Counted from the first letter of the stretch, positions 1 to 10,855 are shown. The stretch: DNA of 64,000 nucleotides from Massilia sp. H-1 (GCA_024703915.1 CP087969.1:3472001-3536000), one strand, 5' to 3'. Program-made: numbers and translations. Notes: a model not told the origin generated them from the letters alone.

Positions 1-1061
1 GATGAGATCCACGCGTTCACCCAAGATCTCATCGAGGAGTGTTCTGGCCATCGCGCGAAAGCCATGCGCGGTCATGACCTCCTTGGCGTAGCCCATGCTG
101 CGCAATGCGGCGTTGATCGTGTTCTCGCTCATGCAGCGGTCGTCTGACCGAATGCTCGGGAAAACGTATGTTGCGTGGCCGGTCATCGGTTCCAGCGTCT
201 GCAAGATCTGCACTGCCTGCCGTGCGAGCGGCACCAGATGATCGTTTTTCATTTTCATCTTGGCGCCCGGTATGCGCCATTCGGCCGCCACAAGGTCGAT
301 CTCGCGCCATTCTGCGGCCCGCAGTTCGCCAGGGCGCACGAACAGCAGGGCCGACAGCTTCAGCGCCGCTGCGGCGTATGGATGGCCCGTATAGCCGTAA
401 ATTGAGCGCATCAATGCGGCGGCCCCCTTGGGCGTCGTGATGGCCGCGTAATTGGTTTTCTTAGGCGTGCTCAACGCGCCCTTGAGGTCCGCCGTGATGT
501 CGCGTTCGACGATGCTTAAGCAGCAACGGCATAACGAAACACCTGGCCGCACACCTGGCGCACGCGATGGGCCGATTCGACGGCGCCGCGCGCTTCCATG
601 CGCTGGACCGCCAGGAGGACGTCACGCGGGCGCAGCGACGATATCGGCAGCGGCCCCAAGTAGGGGAAGATATCCTTCGTGAGCCAGCCTGTGACCTTCT
701 CTTGCGTACTTGGGGCGCGCTCCGCAGCGGTCTTGGCCAACCATGCGCGCGCCACCAATTCAAGCGTCTGGGCGGCGGCCTCGCCCTGCCGCAATTTGTC
801 CTGGCGTTTCTGCAATCCGGGGTCGATCCCATCGGCCAGCAATACCCGTGCGTTGGCGCGCTGCTGGCGCGCCTTGGCCAGGCTCGTTTGCGGATAAACG
901 CCCAGGGCGAGTGTCTTGCGTTTGCCGAGATAGCGGTAATCTAGGCGCCAGTATTTCCCGGCAGGCTTGACGAGCAGGTACATGCCTTCGCCGTCGCTGT
1001 ACTTTTCACCTGATGGATTGAATGGTTTGAGATTTCTGACGAACGTGTCGGTGAGTGCCAT
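1..1061 (-). CDS. Tyrosine-type integrase, P4/CP4-57 family (3' end outside window)
   Basis: Site-specific recombinase of the tRNA-targeting P4 type. The N-terminal DUF4102 arm-binding domain (about residues 1-90, starting MALTDTFVRNLKPFNPSGEK) is followed by a core-binding domain and the catalytic domain. Box I arginine lies in RPGELR and the H-x-x-R box in HGFRAMAR. The tyrosine nucleophile would lie beyond the left edge. The frame breaks once, at 514-521, where GCTTAAGC replaces what should be GCCGGC; correcting it gives a continuous ...VAAGIVERDITADLK... reading. The gene lies about 180 bp downstream of the 3' end of a tRNA-Leu on the same strand, the usual position for an island integrase, so the island extends to the left of the window. 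Probably functional apart from the apparent sequencing error. Confidence 0.9.
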
Positions 1062-1108
1062 GGCAACGCCTCCAGCTGACGGTACTTTTTATCGAGTCTA
1101 GCGGGAGA

Positions 1109-1132
1109 TACCGCCAAAAATACCGTCAAAGA
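1109..1132. repeat. Short direct repeat upstream of integrase
   Basis: Two adjacent near-identical copies of TACCGCCAAAAA / TACCGTCAAAGA lie between the integrase start and the tRNA. Such repeats upstream of P4-type integrases can be arm-type recombinase sites or promoter elements. That role is inference; only the repeat is seen. Confidence 0.4.
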
Positions 1133-1172
1133 TCAAAGCTGATACTGGATGTTACCGGACGTCCTCGGACAT

Positions 1173-1208
1173 AAAAAAACCCGCCGTCAGAGGAGATGGG
1201 CGGGTTTA
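1173..1208 (-). terminator. Rho-independent terminator of tRNA-Leu
   Basis: On the minus strand an AAACCCGCC / GGCGGGTTT stem with a 12-nt loop is followed by a run of seven T. It lies just downstream of the tRNA-Leu and ends its transcript before the integrase. Confidence 0.8.
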
Positions 1209-1239
1209 GTGATACCGACTGTCATTGTGCGCTGAAAAC

Positions 1240-1325
1240 TGGTGCCCAGAGCCGGAATCGAACCGGCACGCCGCGAAGCGGCAGATTTTGAGTCTGCTGT
1301 GTCTACCAGTTCCACCATCCGGGCA
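1240..1325 (-). tRNA. tRNA-Leu (anticodon CAA), CCA encoded
   Basis: Read on the minus strand, the acceptor stem TGCCCGG pairs with CTGGGCA and is followed by an encoded CCA. The D arm carries GGTAGAC, the anticodon loop is CTCAAAA (anticodon CAA), there is a long variable arm (CCGCTTCGCGG) as in class II tRNAs, and the T arm is GGTTCGATTCC. Total 86 nt with CCA. Its 3' half is the likely attachment site for the adjacent integrase. Confidence 0.95.
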
Positions 1326-1442
1326 GCACGACAGCCTTCATGCACAAGGTCCGCATTATAAAGTAACGCGGCGGAAATTGAAATCCTCGATTTTGGGGGG
1401 GCGTTCAGCCGCCTGCCGCCACGTCCGAATGCATGGCGCCCG

Positions 1443-3173
1443 TTACGGCTGTTTCTGGTACAGGCGGAAGCGCTCGTCGCGGTCGGACTGGCGCTTCTAG
1501 CCTTCCCATACCAGCAGCCACTGGCCGCTGTCATGCGCCAGCATGGTTTCCTTGTGGTCCTTGATGCGCACGCTGTCCTGCACCAGGCGCAGGCTGCAAT
1601 GCTGGCCCGGACGCGAGAACGGCAGGGCGCCGTAGTAGGCGAACGAGGCGCGCTGGGCCAGGCCCACGCTGCTCTCGATGCAGCCCGAGCCCATCGCGCA
1701 GGCTGGCTGCCAGCTGGCGTGCCACGTTGGCGTAGCTCTTGCTGTAGTTGATGTCTTGCAGGAACAGGGTGGTGAGCATCACCCACAGCAGGATCAGGCC
1801 GCCGGACGAGAGCACCACGGCCCGCCACAGGACCGAGGGCTGGCGCGAAATGCGCCACTGGACCAGGAACACCCAGTGAGGCGGTGGCGCTGGCGGCGAC
1901 CAGGAAGGGCAGCCAGGAAAATTCGGGCACGAAGCCGGGCAACAGCTTGAGCAGGTTGCGTGCTTAGGCTGCGCGGGCCAGCCGGTCAGCTTGGCGATAT
2001 AGAACAGCCACAGCAGGCCAGCGAGCATGGTCAGCACCATCACCGAGAACCAGTCGATGGCGTTGATCGCGCCGCGCTTCATGGTCGGCAAGCCGAAGGC
2101 GGCCATGATGGCCAGCGGCGGCAGCAGCTTGAGCAGGTCGCCGTTTTCCGGTGCCGGGTCGCAAATGATGAGCACGACGAGCGCGCCGACCACGAACAGC
2201 GGCAGCACGATGTGCAGCAGGTGGTGCTGGCGGCGCCAGGCGTAGATGGCCCAGGCGGCGAACGGCCAGGCTTAAGCCAGAAGAACCAGATGCCGGTGCG
2301 CAGGAAGGTGCGGGCCGAGGTCCAGGCTTAAGCAAGCCGAGCTGATTGAGGTTCCAGGCCAGCCAGCCGAGGACCGGGTCGCTGCCCTGCGGCAGCGTCA
2401 GCGCGCAGGCGCCGGCCCAGGCCAGGGGCAGCAGCGCGGCGGCGGCGGCCGCCAGCGCCAGGTGGGACAGGGTGCGCGCCAGCGGCAGCTTGAGGAAGCG
2501 CGTGCACAGCAGCAGCGCCAGCGTCAGCGCTGCGGGCGTGAGCCAGCCGCGCGCCAGCGTCATCGCGCCCAGCGCCAGGCCGACCAGGGCGGCATTGCGC
2601 AGCGAGGCGTGCTCGACATAGCGCACGGCGCGGTACAGGAAATACGCGAGCAGGGAGCCGTGCAGGGTGACGGCCAGGGTTTCATGACTGAACAGCAGCA
2701 AGCCCAGGCAGCCGAGGTACATCAGCACGGCGGTGTCGGCCAGGGTGCGGCCATAGTCGTCCGGTTCGGGCTGGCCGCCGAAGGCCAGGCGCAGCGGCTG
2801 CGCTTCCGGGCGCCAGCCCAGGTGGAAGGCGGTGTACCAGACCGACAGCGTGCCGAGCATGAAGATGCCGATGTTCGACAGGCGCGCCGCCATGGCGCCG
2901 CCCGTCAGCGCGCCGAACAGCTTGATGCAGATCGCGCCCAGCCAGTAGGCGAGCGGGCCGTCGTCAGGATAGGGCAGGCTTAGCCAGGTTGGGGGCCAGC
3001 CAGTCGGCCAGGCCGCCCTGGGCCATGGTCCACATGACGCCGAAGCCGGCCGCGTCTTCCTTCCACAGCTCGCGCCCGATCAGGCCGGGCAGGATGTACA
3101 GCAGGCCCAGAGCGATCAAGGCCCAGCGGGGCAGGGCAAGGGTGGCGGCGGCGGCGAGGCGGACTGGCTTCAT
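1443..3173 (-). CDS. GT39/ArnT-like membrane glycosyltransferase (frameshifted)
   Basis: Predicted inner-membrane protein of about 575 residues resembling dolichyl-phosphate-mannose/aminoarabinose transferases, which move a sugar from a lipid-phosphate carrier onto an acceptor on the periplasmic face. The N-terminus ([20 protein letters not shown]) is a membrane helix followed by a loop with the acidic ELWKEDAAG segment typical of the first periplasmic loop of these enzymes. Many Leu/Ala-rich helices follow ([32 protein letters not shown]). The frame breaks several times, at about 2978, 2328, 2272, 1969 and 1497, mostly at GCTTAAGC-like scars. After correction the tail reads [20 protein letters not shown] and stops at 1443. 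Acceptor and donor cannot be deduced. A bidirectional terminator separates it from rpmE2. Confidence 0.75.
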
Positions 3174-3217
3174 CGATAGGAATAGTGGTGCAAATCAGGT
3201 AGGTCGTAGTATCAACG

Positions 3218-3244
3218 AAAAAAGCAGCCGTGGGCTGCTTTTTT
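3218..3244. terminator. Bidirectional terminator hairpin
   Basis: A perfect stem AAAAAAGCAGCC / GGCTGCTTTTTT with a 3-nt loop has an A-run on one side and a T-run on the other. It lies downstream of rpmE2 and upstream of the glycosyltransferase start, so for the minus strand it ends the rpmE2 transcript. Confidence 0.85.
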
Positions 3245-3263
3245 AGTTCTGCGCGGCAAAAAC

Positions 3264-3536
3264 TTAGCCGTTGGCGACCGAAGTCTTCGAGACCAACTGC
3301 GCCGAATTTCTGGCGGAATTTCTCGACGCGGTAGCAGGTGTCGACGATTTTGTGCTTGCCGGTGTAGAACGGGTGCGATTCAGCCGACACCTCGATCTTG
3401 ACCAGAGGGTAGTCTTTACCGTCGTGGTTGATCGTTTCTGCGGGTCTGGATGGTCAGAACGGGTAACAAATTTGAAATCGCACGACAGGTCGTGGAAAAC
3501 AACTTCGCGGTAATCTGGATGGATATCTTTACGCAT
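3264..3536 (-). CDS. rpmE2: 50S ribosomal protein L31 type B
   Basis: About 90 residues, starting [20 protein letters not shown] and carrying the family signature [14 protein letters not shown] near the middle and [11 protein letters not shown] near the end. The N-terminal DIHPxYRxVVFxD pattern and the lack of the zinc-binding cysteine set point to the zinc-independent type B paralogue rather than classical L31. Start chosen at the ATG preceding RKDIHP, with GAGG upstream. The reading changes frame at about 3430-3460 and again near 3300, which I attribute to sequencing indels because an intact L31 emerges when the frames are joined. Confidence 0.9.
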   Translation of the reverse strand: MRKDIHPDYREVVFHDLSCDFKFVTRSDHPDPQKRSTTTVKTTLWSRSRCRLNRTRSTPASTKSSTPATASRNSARNSAQLVSKTSVANG

Positions 3537-3699
3537 GGTCTTGCCTCGGTTAGTTTGGTAGCCAAACAGCACTTCGTCGGTCGGTCTCGCTTCTTGACCC
3601 GATTGCTGATCACTTGCCAGGGGTTAAATACTGCAACCGGCGATTATACAGGGGTTTGGCCAGCAGAGGCAATCGGGATTGTGTTGGCGTAAACGTAAC

Positions 3700-3795
3700 A
3701 TCGCCCTCATGAAGGCGGGCTCGCATGCGAGCCCCCTATAGCACGGTGCCGAATTCGGTAACGTGCTATGGGCCCCGCCTCCACGAGGGCGACGT
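3700..3795. repeat. Large imperfect palindromic repeat, copy 1
   Basis: An extended palindrome opens with TCGCCCTC and closes with GAGGGCGA. Inside are CTCGCATGCGAG and TAGCACGG..GAATTC..ACGTGCTA. It sits between the rho stop and the rpmE2 promoter region. A second copy in inverse orientation is at 37550-37648. It resembles an interspersed intergenic repeat that can fold into a long cruciform RNA, possibly a transcription end or mRNA stabiliser. That role is inference. Confidence 0.75.
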
Positions 3796-3808
3796 GGTGG
3801 CGGGGTGA

Positions 3809-5070
3809 TTAACCGCCGCGGCGCATCATGTCGAAGAACTCATTGTTGTTCTTCGTGGCCTTCATCTTGTCGAGAATGAACTCCATCGCTTCGATCTCGT
3901 CCATCGAGTACAGCAGCTTGCGCAGGATCCAGATCTTCTGCAGCTGGTCGGCCTTGATCAGCAATTCTTCGCGGCGGGTGCCCGATTTGTTCAGGTTGAT
4001 CGCAGGATAGACGCGCTTCTCGGCCAGACGGCGCTCGAGGTGCACTTCCATGTTGCCGGTACCCTTGAATTCTTCGTAGATCACGTCATCCATGCGCGAA
4101 CCGGTTTCGATCAGGGCGGTGGCGATGATGGTCAGCGAGCCGCCTTCTTCGATGTTGCGGGCGGCGCCGAAGAAGCGTTTCGGACGCTGCAGCGCGTTGG
4201 CGTCGACACCGCCGGTCAGGACCTTGCCCGAGGCAGGGATGACGGTGTTGTAGGCGCGCGCCAGGCGGGTGATCGAATCGAGCAGAATGATCACGTCTTT
4301 CTTCATTTCGACCAGGCGCTTGGCTTTTTCCAGCACCATTTCGGCGACCTGCACGTGACGGGTGGCCGGTTCGTCGAAGGTCGAGGCGACCACTTCGCCG
4401 CGCACCGAGCGCTGCATCTCGGTCACTTCTTCCAGGACGTTCGTCGATCAGCAGCACGATCAGGGTGCAGTCGGGATGGTTGGCGGTGATCGCATGCGCG
4501 ATGTGCTGCAGGATCACCGACTTGCCCGACTTGGGCGAGGCCACCAGCAGGCCGCGCTGGCCTTTGCCGATCGGGGCGATCAGGTCGATGATGCGGCCGG
4601 TGATGTTTTCCTGGCCGTTCATTTCGCGCTCGAGGCGCAGCGGCTCGTTCGGGTGGAGCGGGGTCAGGTTCTCGAACAGAATGCGGTGCTTCGAAGCTTC
4701 CGGAGATTCGCCATTGACCTTGTCCACCTTGACCAGCGCGAAATAGCGCTCGCCGTCTTTGGGGGTACGTACTTCGCCCTCGATCGAGTCGCCGGTATGC
4801 AGATTGAAGCGCCGGATCTGGGACGGGGAAATATAGATGTCGTCGGTCGACGCCATGTAGCTGGCATCGGGCGAGCGCAGGAAGCCGAAGCCGTCCGGCA
4901 AGACCTCGAGGGCGCCATCGCCGAAGATTTGTTCGCCTGATTTCGCGCTTCTTGAGAATGGCGAACATCAGTTCCTGTTTACGCAGCCGGGCCGCGTTGT
5001 CGATATCGAGGCCAATCGCCATCTCCAGGAGAGCGGAGACGTGCATGGCCTTCAGTTCAGATAAATGCAT
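3809..5070 (-). CDS. rho: Transcription termination factor Rho
   Basis: RNA-dependent hexameric ATPase helicase that ends transcription at rut sites. About 420 residues. The N-terminal domain starts [18 protein letters not shown]. The RNA-binding OSB fold contains [16 protein letters not shown]. Walker A is in [14 protein letters not shown], Walker B in [16 protein letters not shown], and the R loop and C-terminus are present (ends FFDMMRRGG). Two indels break the frame: two bases appear missing near 4945 ([13 protein letters not shown] expected) and one base is extra near 4434 (DERPEEVTEM expected). Rho is normally needed for growth in this group, so these are best explained as sequence errors. 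trxA lies upstream on the same strand. Confidence 0.97.
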
Positions 5071-5129
5071 GGTTGAGTCCCGTGACGGGAATTAAAGGTA
5101 GGGGAGGGAACAGCGTGGGTTAATCGAAA

Positions 5130-5156
5130 GACGGCAGCGCAGGCGCTGCTGCCGTC
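5130..5156 (-). terminator. Hairpin downstream of trxA
   Basis: GACGGCAGCG / CGCTGCTGCCGTC forms a strong stem just after the trxA stop. On the minus strand it is followed by the T-containing tail TTTCGATT. Probably a terminator or attenuator between trxA and rho; the T-run is weak. Confidence 0.55.
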
Positions 5157-5165
5157 GTACTTATC

Positions 5166-5492
5166 TTAAATATTGCTGTCGATGAAAGACGTCAGCTGGC
5201 CCTTGGCCATGGCGCCGACTTTCTGCGCGGCGACAACGCCGTTCTTGAACAGGATCAGGGTCGGGATGCCGCGGATGCCGAACTTGGCCGGTACGGCCTG
5301 GTTGGCGTCCACGTCCATCTTGGCGATCAGGATCTTGCCATCGTATTCTTTGGCGACTTCTTCGAGGATCGGGCCGATTGCCTTGCAAGGACCGCACCAC
5401 TCGGCCCAGAAGTCGACCAGGACCGGACGCTCGGACTTGAGCACGTCGGTTTCGAAGGATGCATCGCTGATATGTTTAATATTTTCGCTCAT
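5166..5492 (-). CDS. trxA: Thioredoxin 1
   Basis: Cytoplasmic disulfide reductase of 108 residues, the usual thioredoxin length, with an intact frame. The active site WCGPCK lies at residues 32-37 after VDFWAE, and the cis-proline motif GIPTLILF is at about residue 75. It lies upstream of rho on the same strand, an arrangement seen in many proteobacteria. Start ATG is preceded by an AG-rich stretch (GAGGAAAAC). Confidence 0.97.
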   Translation of the reverse strand: MSENIKHISDASFETDVLKSERPVLVDFWAEWCGPCKAIGPILEEVAKEYDGKILIAKMDVDANQAVPAKFGIRGIPTLILFKNGVVAAQKVGAMAKGQLTSFIDSNI

Positions 5493-5666
5493 GTTTTCCT
5501 CAATCAGAGGTAGGGGGTCAATAACGCCTGGGGGATAAGCCGACCCTGCTTTGGTATCGGCGCGGCTTCCGTATGCTGCAACACTATGGTGGTGATGGAG
5601 TGTGCAAAATCAATATGTGGAAGGGGGCGCGAGGGTGTCAGGCGGGGATTTAGACGAAATAATAAC

Positions 5667-6099
5667 CTATTTTCCAGAATGTGTCGTCGCATTGTACAAA
5701 TTCCCCGGCAGCAGGGCCAAGGCGGCGCGCAGCTCGGCCGCATGAGATCGGTTTCTTGTAGGCGCCCAGCACTTGCAGTCCATGGGCGCGGGCCAGCCGT
5801 TCGGCGGCGCGGCGCACGCCCGAATCCATTCCCGAGAGCAGCATCACATGGCCGCGGAAGCCAGCCCCGGCCGCCGCATGGATGAACTCGATGCCATCCA
5901 TGTCCGGCATCGACAGGTCGCAGATCAGCAGCAGCCAAGCGGCGCAGCCCAGCACCTGCAGGGCCGAGCGGGCATCGGACTGGCGGCGCACGTCGACCTG
6001 GCCGATCTCGCCGAGCATGTCTGCCAGCAAGTCGAGCGTGAAAGTGTCGTCGTCGAGCAAAAGCACGGACAGGCGCGCAGAGGGAAGAGGGGCGGTCAT
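5667..6099 (-). CDS. Single-domain response regulator (CheY-like)
   Basis: About 144 residues consisting of one receiver domain. The acidic pair is in VLLLDDDTF, the phospho-acceptor Asp in LLICDLSMPDMDG, the Thr/Ser position in VMLLSGMD and the conserved Lys in AYKKPIS. The frame breaks after KKPIS near 5745; joining the next frame gives AAELRAALALLPGNLYN and a stop at 5667. There is no output domain. It lies immediately downstream of, and on the same strand as, the large hybrid kinase, so it is probably the terminal receiver in that phosphorelay (inference). Confidence 0.85.
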
Positions 6100-6184
6100 G
6101 GGCGAAGTAAAGACAAGGTGCTGCCATTATCACGGATTTGTCCGGGCCCGGCACGGACCTTCTGCTGCGGGCTTGTTGTTTTAT

Positions 6185-9100
6185 TTACGCATCGCTGGCA
6201 AAGGTGGTGTTTTGCATAATATGTTCGGTCACCTTCTCGAGCAGGGGCCAGAGCGTGGCCAGGATGGTGCGCGCCTGCGCCCGCTCCTCGGCGGGACTGG
6301 CTTGCGGCAGGGTTTCGAGGCGTTCGCACAGCTCGGCCATGCCGAGCGCGCCGACCGTGCGCGCGGCCGACTTGATGCGGTGGCCCAGTTCGCGCACGCG
6401 CTCGATATTGCCGGTCGCCATGGCGTTCTCCATCTCGTCAAGTTCTAGCCTGGGTGGTCTGCAAGAACTTGAAGGCGAACTTGCGCACCTTGTGCTGGTC
6501 AAAACTGAGCAGCTTGGCGAGGATGGCCAGGTCGATCACGTCCGGGTTGCTTAAGCCAATACGGTGCGCGCAGGCAGCGCCAGCAGCGGGGGGGGCGTGG
6601 CGGGCCGGTCCGGGCAGGCGCGGCGGCAGCCAGCGCGCCACGGTCTTGAACAGCAGCAGCACGCTGAATCGGCTTGGTAATAAAGTCGTCCATGCCCGCC
6701 TGCATGGCGCGCTCGCGGTCGGCGCTGGTGGCGGTGGCCGTCATGGCCAGCACGCGCAAGCCTTGCAGGCGGGCGTCCAGGCGGATCAGGCGCGTCGCTT
6801 GCAGCCCGTCCATGACCGGCATCTGCACGTCCATCAGCACGCAATCGAAGCGCGCCTTGGCCAGCAGGTCGATCGCCTCGAGCCCGTTGTGCGCCACGCA
6901 CACCACGCAGCCGCTTCCTCCAGCATCTCGAGCGCAATTTGCTGATTGAAGGCATTGTCCTCGACCAGCAGGATGCGCGCCCCGGCCAGGGCGGCGTCGG
7001 GCGCGCTGGCCGCGTGCGCGGGCGGCGCGTCCGGCATGGCCGCCAGCTTGCCCACGCGCGCGGTAAACCAGAACGTGCTGCCGCAGCCGGGCGCGCTCTC
7101 GACCCCCACCGCGCCGCCCATCAGCTCGGCCAGCTGGCTGCAGATCGCCAGGCCCAGCCCGGTGCCGCCGAATTCGCGCGTGGTGGAGGTGTCGGCCTGC
7201 TGGAAGGACTGGAACAGGCGGGCCGCCTCCTCGTCCGACAGGCCGATGCCGGTGTCGCTGACCTCGAAGCGCAGCAGGCATTCCGCCTCCGAATCGAGCT
7301 GCATCATCACGCGCACCGTGACCGAGCCTTCGGCGCTGAACTTGATCGCATTGTTGGTGTAATTGATCAGGATCTGGCCGATGCGCAGCGGGTCGCCCAT
7401 CAGCGCGCAGGGGCAGGCCGGGCGCCACCTCGAACACCAGCGCCAGCTCCTTGCTTAAGCCGCCTTGGGCGCGACCACGGTGGTCACGGTCTCGATCACA
7501 TGGTCTAGCGTGAACGGCACGTTTTCCATTTCCAGCATGCTTAAGCCTCGATCTTGGAAAAATCGAGGATGTCGTCGATGATGCCCAGCAGGTGCTCATG
7601 CGGCAGAAGCGGATTTTTTCGATGTAGTCGCCTGGCGCGCATCGAGATCGGTCTTGAGCGCCAGGTAAGCCATCCCGATCACCCCGTTCATGGGGGTACG
7701 GATCTCGTGGCTCATATTGGCCAGGAACTGGCCCTTGGCCTGGCTCGCCTCCTCGGCCACCTGCTTGGCCTGGTCGAGCTGGCAGGTGCGCTGGGCCACG
7801 CGCTCCTCGAGGTGCTCGTTCAGTTCGCGCAGCTTGCGCTCGGCCGCCACGTTCTCGCTGATGTCGACCATCATCGCGATCAGATAGGCCTACTTCTAGC
7901 CCTGCTCGTCGAAGACCGGCTTGCGGAAGGTGCGCAGCGACTGCGGGACAGCCGGCCGGGCCGTGCTCGAGCGTCTCGATCTGTTCGACCATCACGCCGC
8001 CCTCGAAGACGGCCGTGTCGGGGCCCGCGAGCTAGGCCCTACCGACAAGCCGAACTGCACCTGGCAGGCGCTGTTCATCAGCGTCACCAGGCCATCCGGA
8101 TCCTTGATGTACAGCCCGATCGGCATCATCTGGATCACCTCGTGCAGGCGGGTCGCCATCTCCTTGAGCGCCTCGCTGGCGCGCTGGCGCTCGCCGATGT
8201 CGCGCAGCGAGACGATGGTCAGCCGCTGGCCTAGGCCAGCTGCATCGGCGTCAGGTTCACCTCGGCCGGGAAGCTCTCGCCGTTGGCGCGCGTGGCGGCC
8301 ACCACGTGGTCCGGGCCGCCGCCGTCCTCGATGCCGGGCGCCAGGCGCTTGGCCTGCATCCCGGCCAGCTCGGCCAGTGGATAGCCGAAACTGGCCGCGC
8401 ACAGCGCATTGGCGTAGCGGATCCGTCCCTCGGGGCCGATCACCAGCATCGCCTCGGGCGAGGCTTCGAGCACGGCGCGCACGCGCGCCTCCTCGGCCTG
8501 TTTGCGGTCGCCGATATCGGCCACCGTGCCGGTCATGCGCAGCGGGCGGCCGGCGGCGTCGCGCGCGACCACGATCGCCCGGCCCAGCAGCCACTTCCAG
8601 CTGCCGTCCTTGCAGCGCAGGCGGAATTCGCAGGCCAGGGTGGCACGGTCGGCGTCCGGCGCCGGGCGCGAAAAGCGATTGAGTTCGGACTGGAAGCGCG
8701 GCAGGTCTTCCGGATGCACGTGCATCAGCCAGGCATTGAGGCGCAGATTGAATTCATCCGGCCCGTAGCCGAGCAGCTCCTTGTAGCGCGCCGACAGCGT
8801 CAGCTCGCCGCCCGGGCGCGACCACTGCCACATGCCTTCGCCCGAGCCCTCGAGCGCGAAGCCCCACAGGTTTTCGGCGCTGGTGAGCTGCTGCTGGGTG
8901 GCGCGCAGGGCGATGCGCTCGTCCTGCAGCAGCGCGCCCAGGCGCGCAAAGCGCCATGCCACGGCGGCCGCGGCCAGCAGCAGGAGCAGGGCCCCGGACA
9001 GGGTCACGTACAGCGAACTGAGATCGAGCCCGGGCGCCTGGTACAGGAAACCGTCGATCGAAAAGCCTATTAAGCAGCATGCCGAGCGACGTGTAGGCGG

Positions 9101-10036
9101 CGGCGATGATGCGCCAGCGTTCGGGATTGGAGTAGCCCGCCTCGACCACATTCGTTTCCATCAGCGGCATCATCCGGTCCGCCTCGAACAGCAGCTGCTC
9201 GCGGCTCTGGCGTCCCGGATAGCGGGTCTGGATCAGGTCGACCAACTCGGCCTGGTGCGCCATCGCATACTGCCAGCCGCGCAGCGTGGCCGCGCGCATG
9301 GCTTGCGCGCGCCGGGGGCGTTCGCGCAGTTCGGTCTCGGTGGTAAACAGCAGGTCGCCATAGAAGTCGAGCCCGATCGACTGCGGCGCCAGCAGCTCGA
9401 GCGCCGCCTGCTGGCGGGGCGGCAGCAGCTCGGTGCTCAAGCCCGGCATCGCATCGACCCGGCTAAGCCAGCAAATCGTCCACCTTGTAATTGCGGCGCA
9501 CCTGGTGCAAGGCCGACAGCGGCGCGCCGCTCTTGCGCGCGAAGGCCTGCAGCTCCAGGCTGGCTAAGCGTCACCATGATGCTGCCATGCCTACTGGCAG
9601 GTCGGGGTGTCCCCTGGCGCCGCTGCGCACCAGCAGCACGGCTAGGCAGAATGCTGGAACACCGACGCCAGCACCACCAGCGGCTGGCCGCGGCTGCGGT
9701 TGAGCAGCAAACTGGTATTGCCGACGCCGTAAGCGGCCACGCCGGACAGCACCGCGGTGGCCGGGTCGAGGCCAGGCTCGCCTTCGCGCAGCGTCACATC
9801 GAGCTAGCGTCGCGGTAGTAGCCCTGTTGCTGGGCCGCGTAATAACCGGCGAACTGGAACTGGTGGCGTGCCGTGAGCTGCAGCGTGACCGCCTCGCGTG
9901 CAGCGGCATGCCCTGGCAGCGCCAGTGCACAGACGGCACCCAGCGCGCAGGCGCGCAGCAAGGCGCCAGGCGCGGTGCGGCAGCAGGACAGAAGGGCTGC
10001 GGCGGAACAAGGCGATCCTTTCGGTGGATGGAGCAA
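6185..10036 (-). CDS. NMT1-PAS-hybrid histidine kinase with REC and HPt domains (frameshifted)
   Basis: One very large sensor of about 1,280 residues, read by joining frames. A signal-like N-terminus is followed by an NMT1/THI5-like periplasmic ligand-binding domain ([19 protein letters not shown]; later [20 protein letters not shown]). Next come a membrane helix ([18 protein letters not shown]) and two or three PAS domains ([37 protein letters not shown]). HisKA carries the phospho-His in [16 protein letters not shown]. HATPase has the N box [11 protein letters not shown] and G boxes SDTGIGL and [13 protein letters not shown] domain ([12 protein letters not shown]) and a C-terminal HPt ([10 protein letters not shown]) follow. 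The start is uncertain (a TTG at 10036). More than ten frame breaks coincide with TTAAG/CTAAG/CTAGG scars. It lies between hutC and the single REC protein. The ligand is unknown; NMT1 domains bind small thiamine-precursor-like or amino-acid-like molecules. Confidence 0.8.
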
Positions 10037-10133
10037 AGGGGGGAGGCCGAACGCGCCTGCCCCATTTTAAATGACGTTTTGCTACCGTTGCCAAGAATCT
10101 TTACACCACCCGGTGCGGGTAGCGCAGGCGCGA

Positions 10134-10855
10134 TCAGCTCACGCTGCCCGTGAACTGGTACAACTGGCCGGGATGCCACATGGTGACCACCGACGCGATC
10201 TGGCCCAGCGCGCGGGTGCGGCGCTTGAGGACCAGGCAGCACTGGCGCGCATCGATGGCCAGCATCTCGGCCACTTCGCGCGGCGGATGCAGGGCCTCGA
10301 TGCTGTAGGTGGCGCTTTGCAGCGGCGCGGCCTGCATCAGGTGTTCATTGGGGGTGATGGCGGCGAAGTCCTGGGCCATGTAATCGGGCGCGCAGGCCGG
10401 ATTGACCCAGCGGTCCTCGACCTGGATCGGGACCTCGTTCTCGAAGTGCACGATCACCGAATGGAACAGCATCTCATCGTACTTAAGCAGCTCGAACTGG
10501 AGCGCCAGCAGGTCGGACGCGCGATTTGTCGAGCAGCTCGAGGCGGCTGGCGTGGCGGTGGCCACGGGCGCGGACCTCGTCGGCGATGCTGCGGATCTCG
10601 ACCAGGGTCGCCTGGTATTTTTGCGGCGCCACATAGGTGCCGGAACCCTGGCGGCGGGTGAGGACCTGCTCGGCCGTCAGCTCGCGCACCGCGCGGTTGA
10701 CCGTCATGCGCGAGACCCCGAACTGGCGCACCAGGGCCTGTTCGGACGGGACCACATCGCCTTCCTTCCAGCGGCCGGCAGGCGATCTCGCCGGTCAGGT
10801 AATCCTTGATGCGCTGGAAAATGGGCGTGCTGTCTTGCGCGATTTGATCTTCCAA
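10134..10855 (-). CDS. hutC: Histidine utilisation repressor HutC (GntR family, UTRA domain)
   Basis: Transcriptional repressor that releases hut promoters when urocanate binds. The N-terminal winged helix carries VPSEQALVRQFGVSRMTVNR and LTRRQGSGTYV. The UTRA effector domain contains FHSVIVHFENEVPIQVEDRW and NPACAPDYMAQDF, closely matching HutC proteins. About 240 residues. Start is a TTG at 10855 with GGAGAG upstream, because no ATG precedes the HTH in frame. Frame breaks near 10780 and 10525. The hut enzymes begin about 4 kb away on the other strand, separated by ada, a RAYT element and an amidohydrolase. A HutC-type operator is seen at the hutU promoter. Confidence 0.9.

Noticed and set aside
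1187-1942. Long minus-strand reading frame across the tRNA region
   Set aside because: It runs through a well-folded tRNA-Leu and its terminator, and its protein has no recognisable features.
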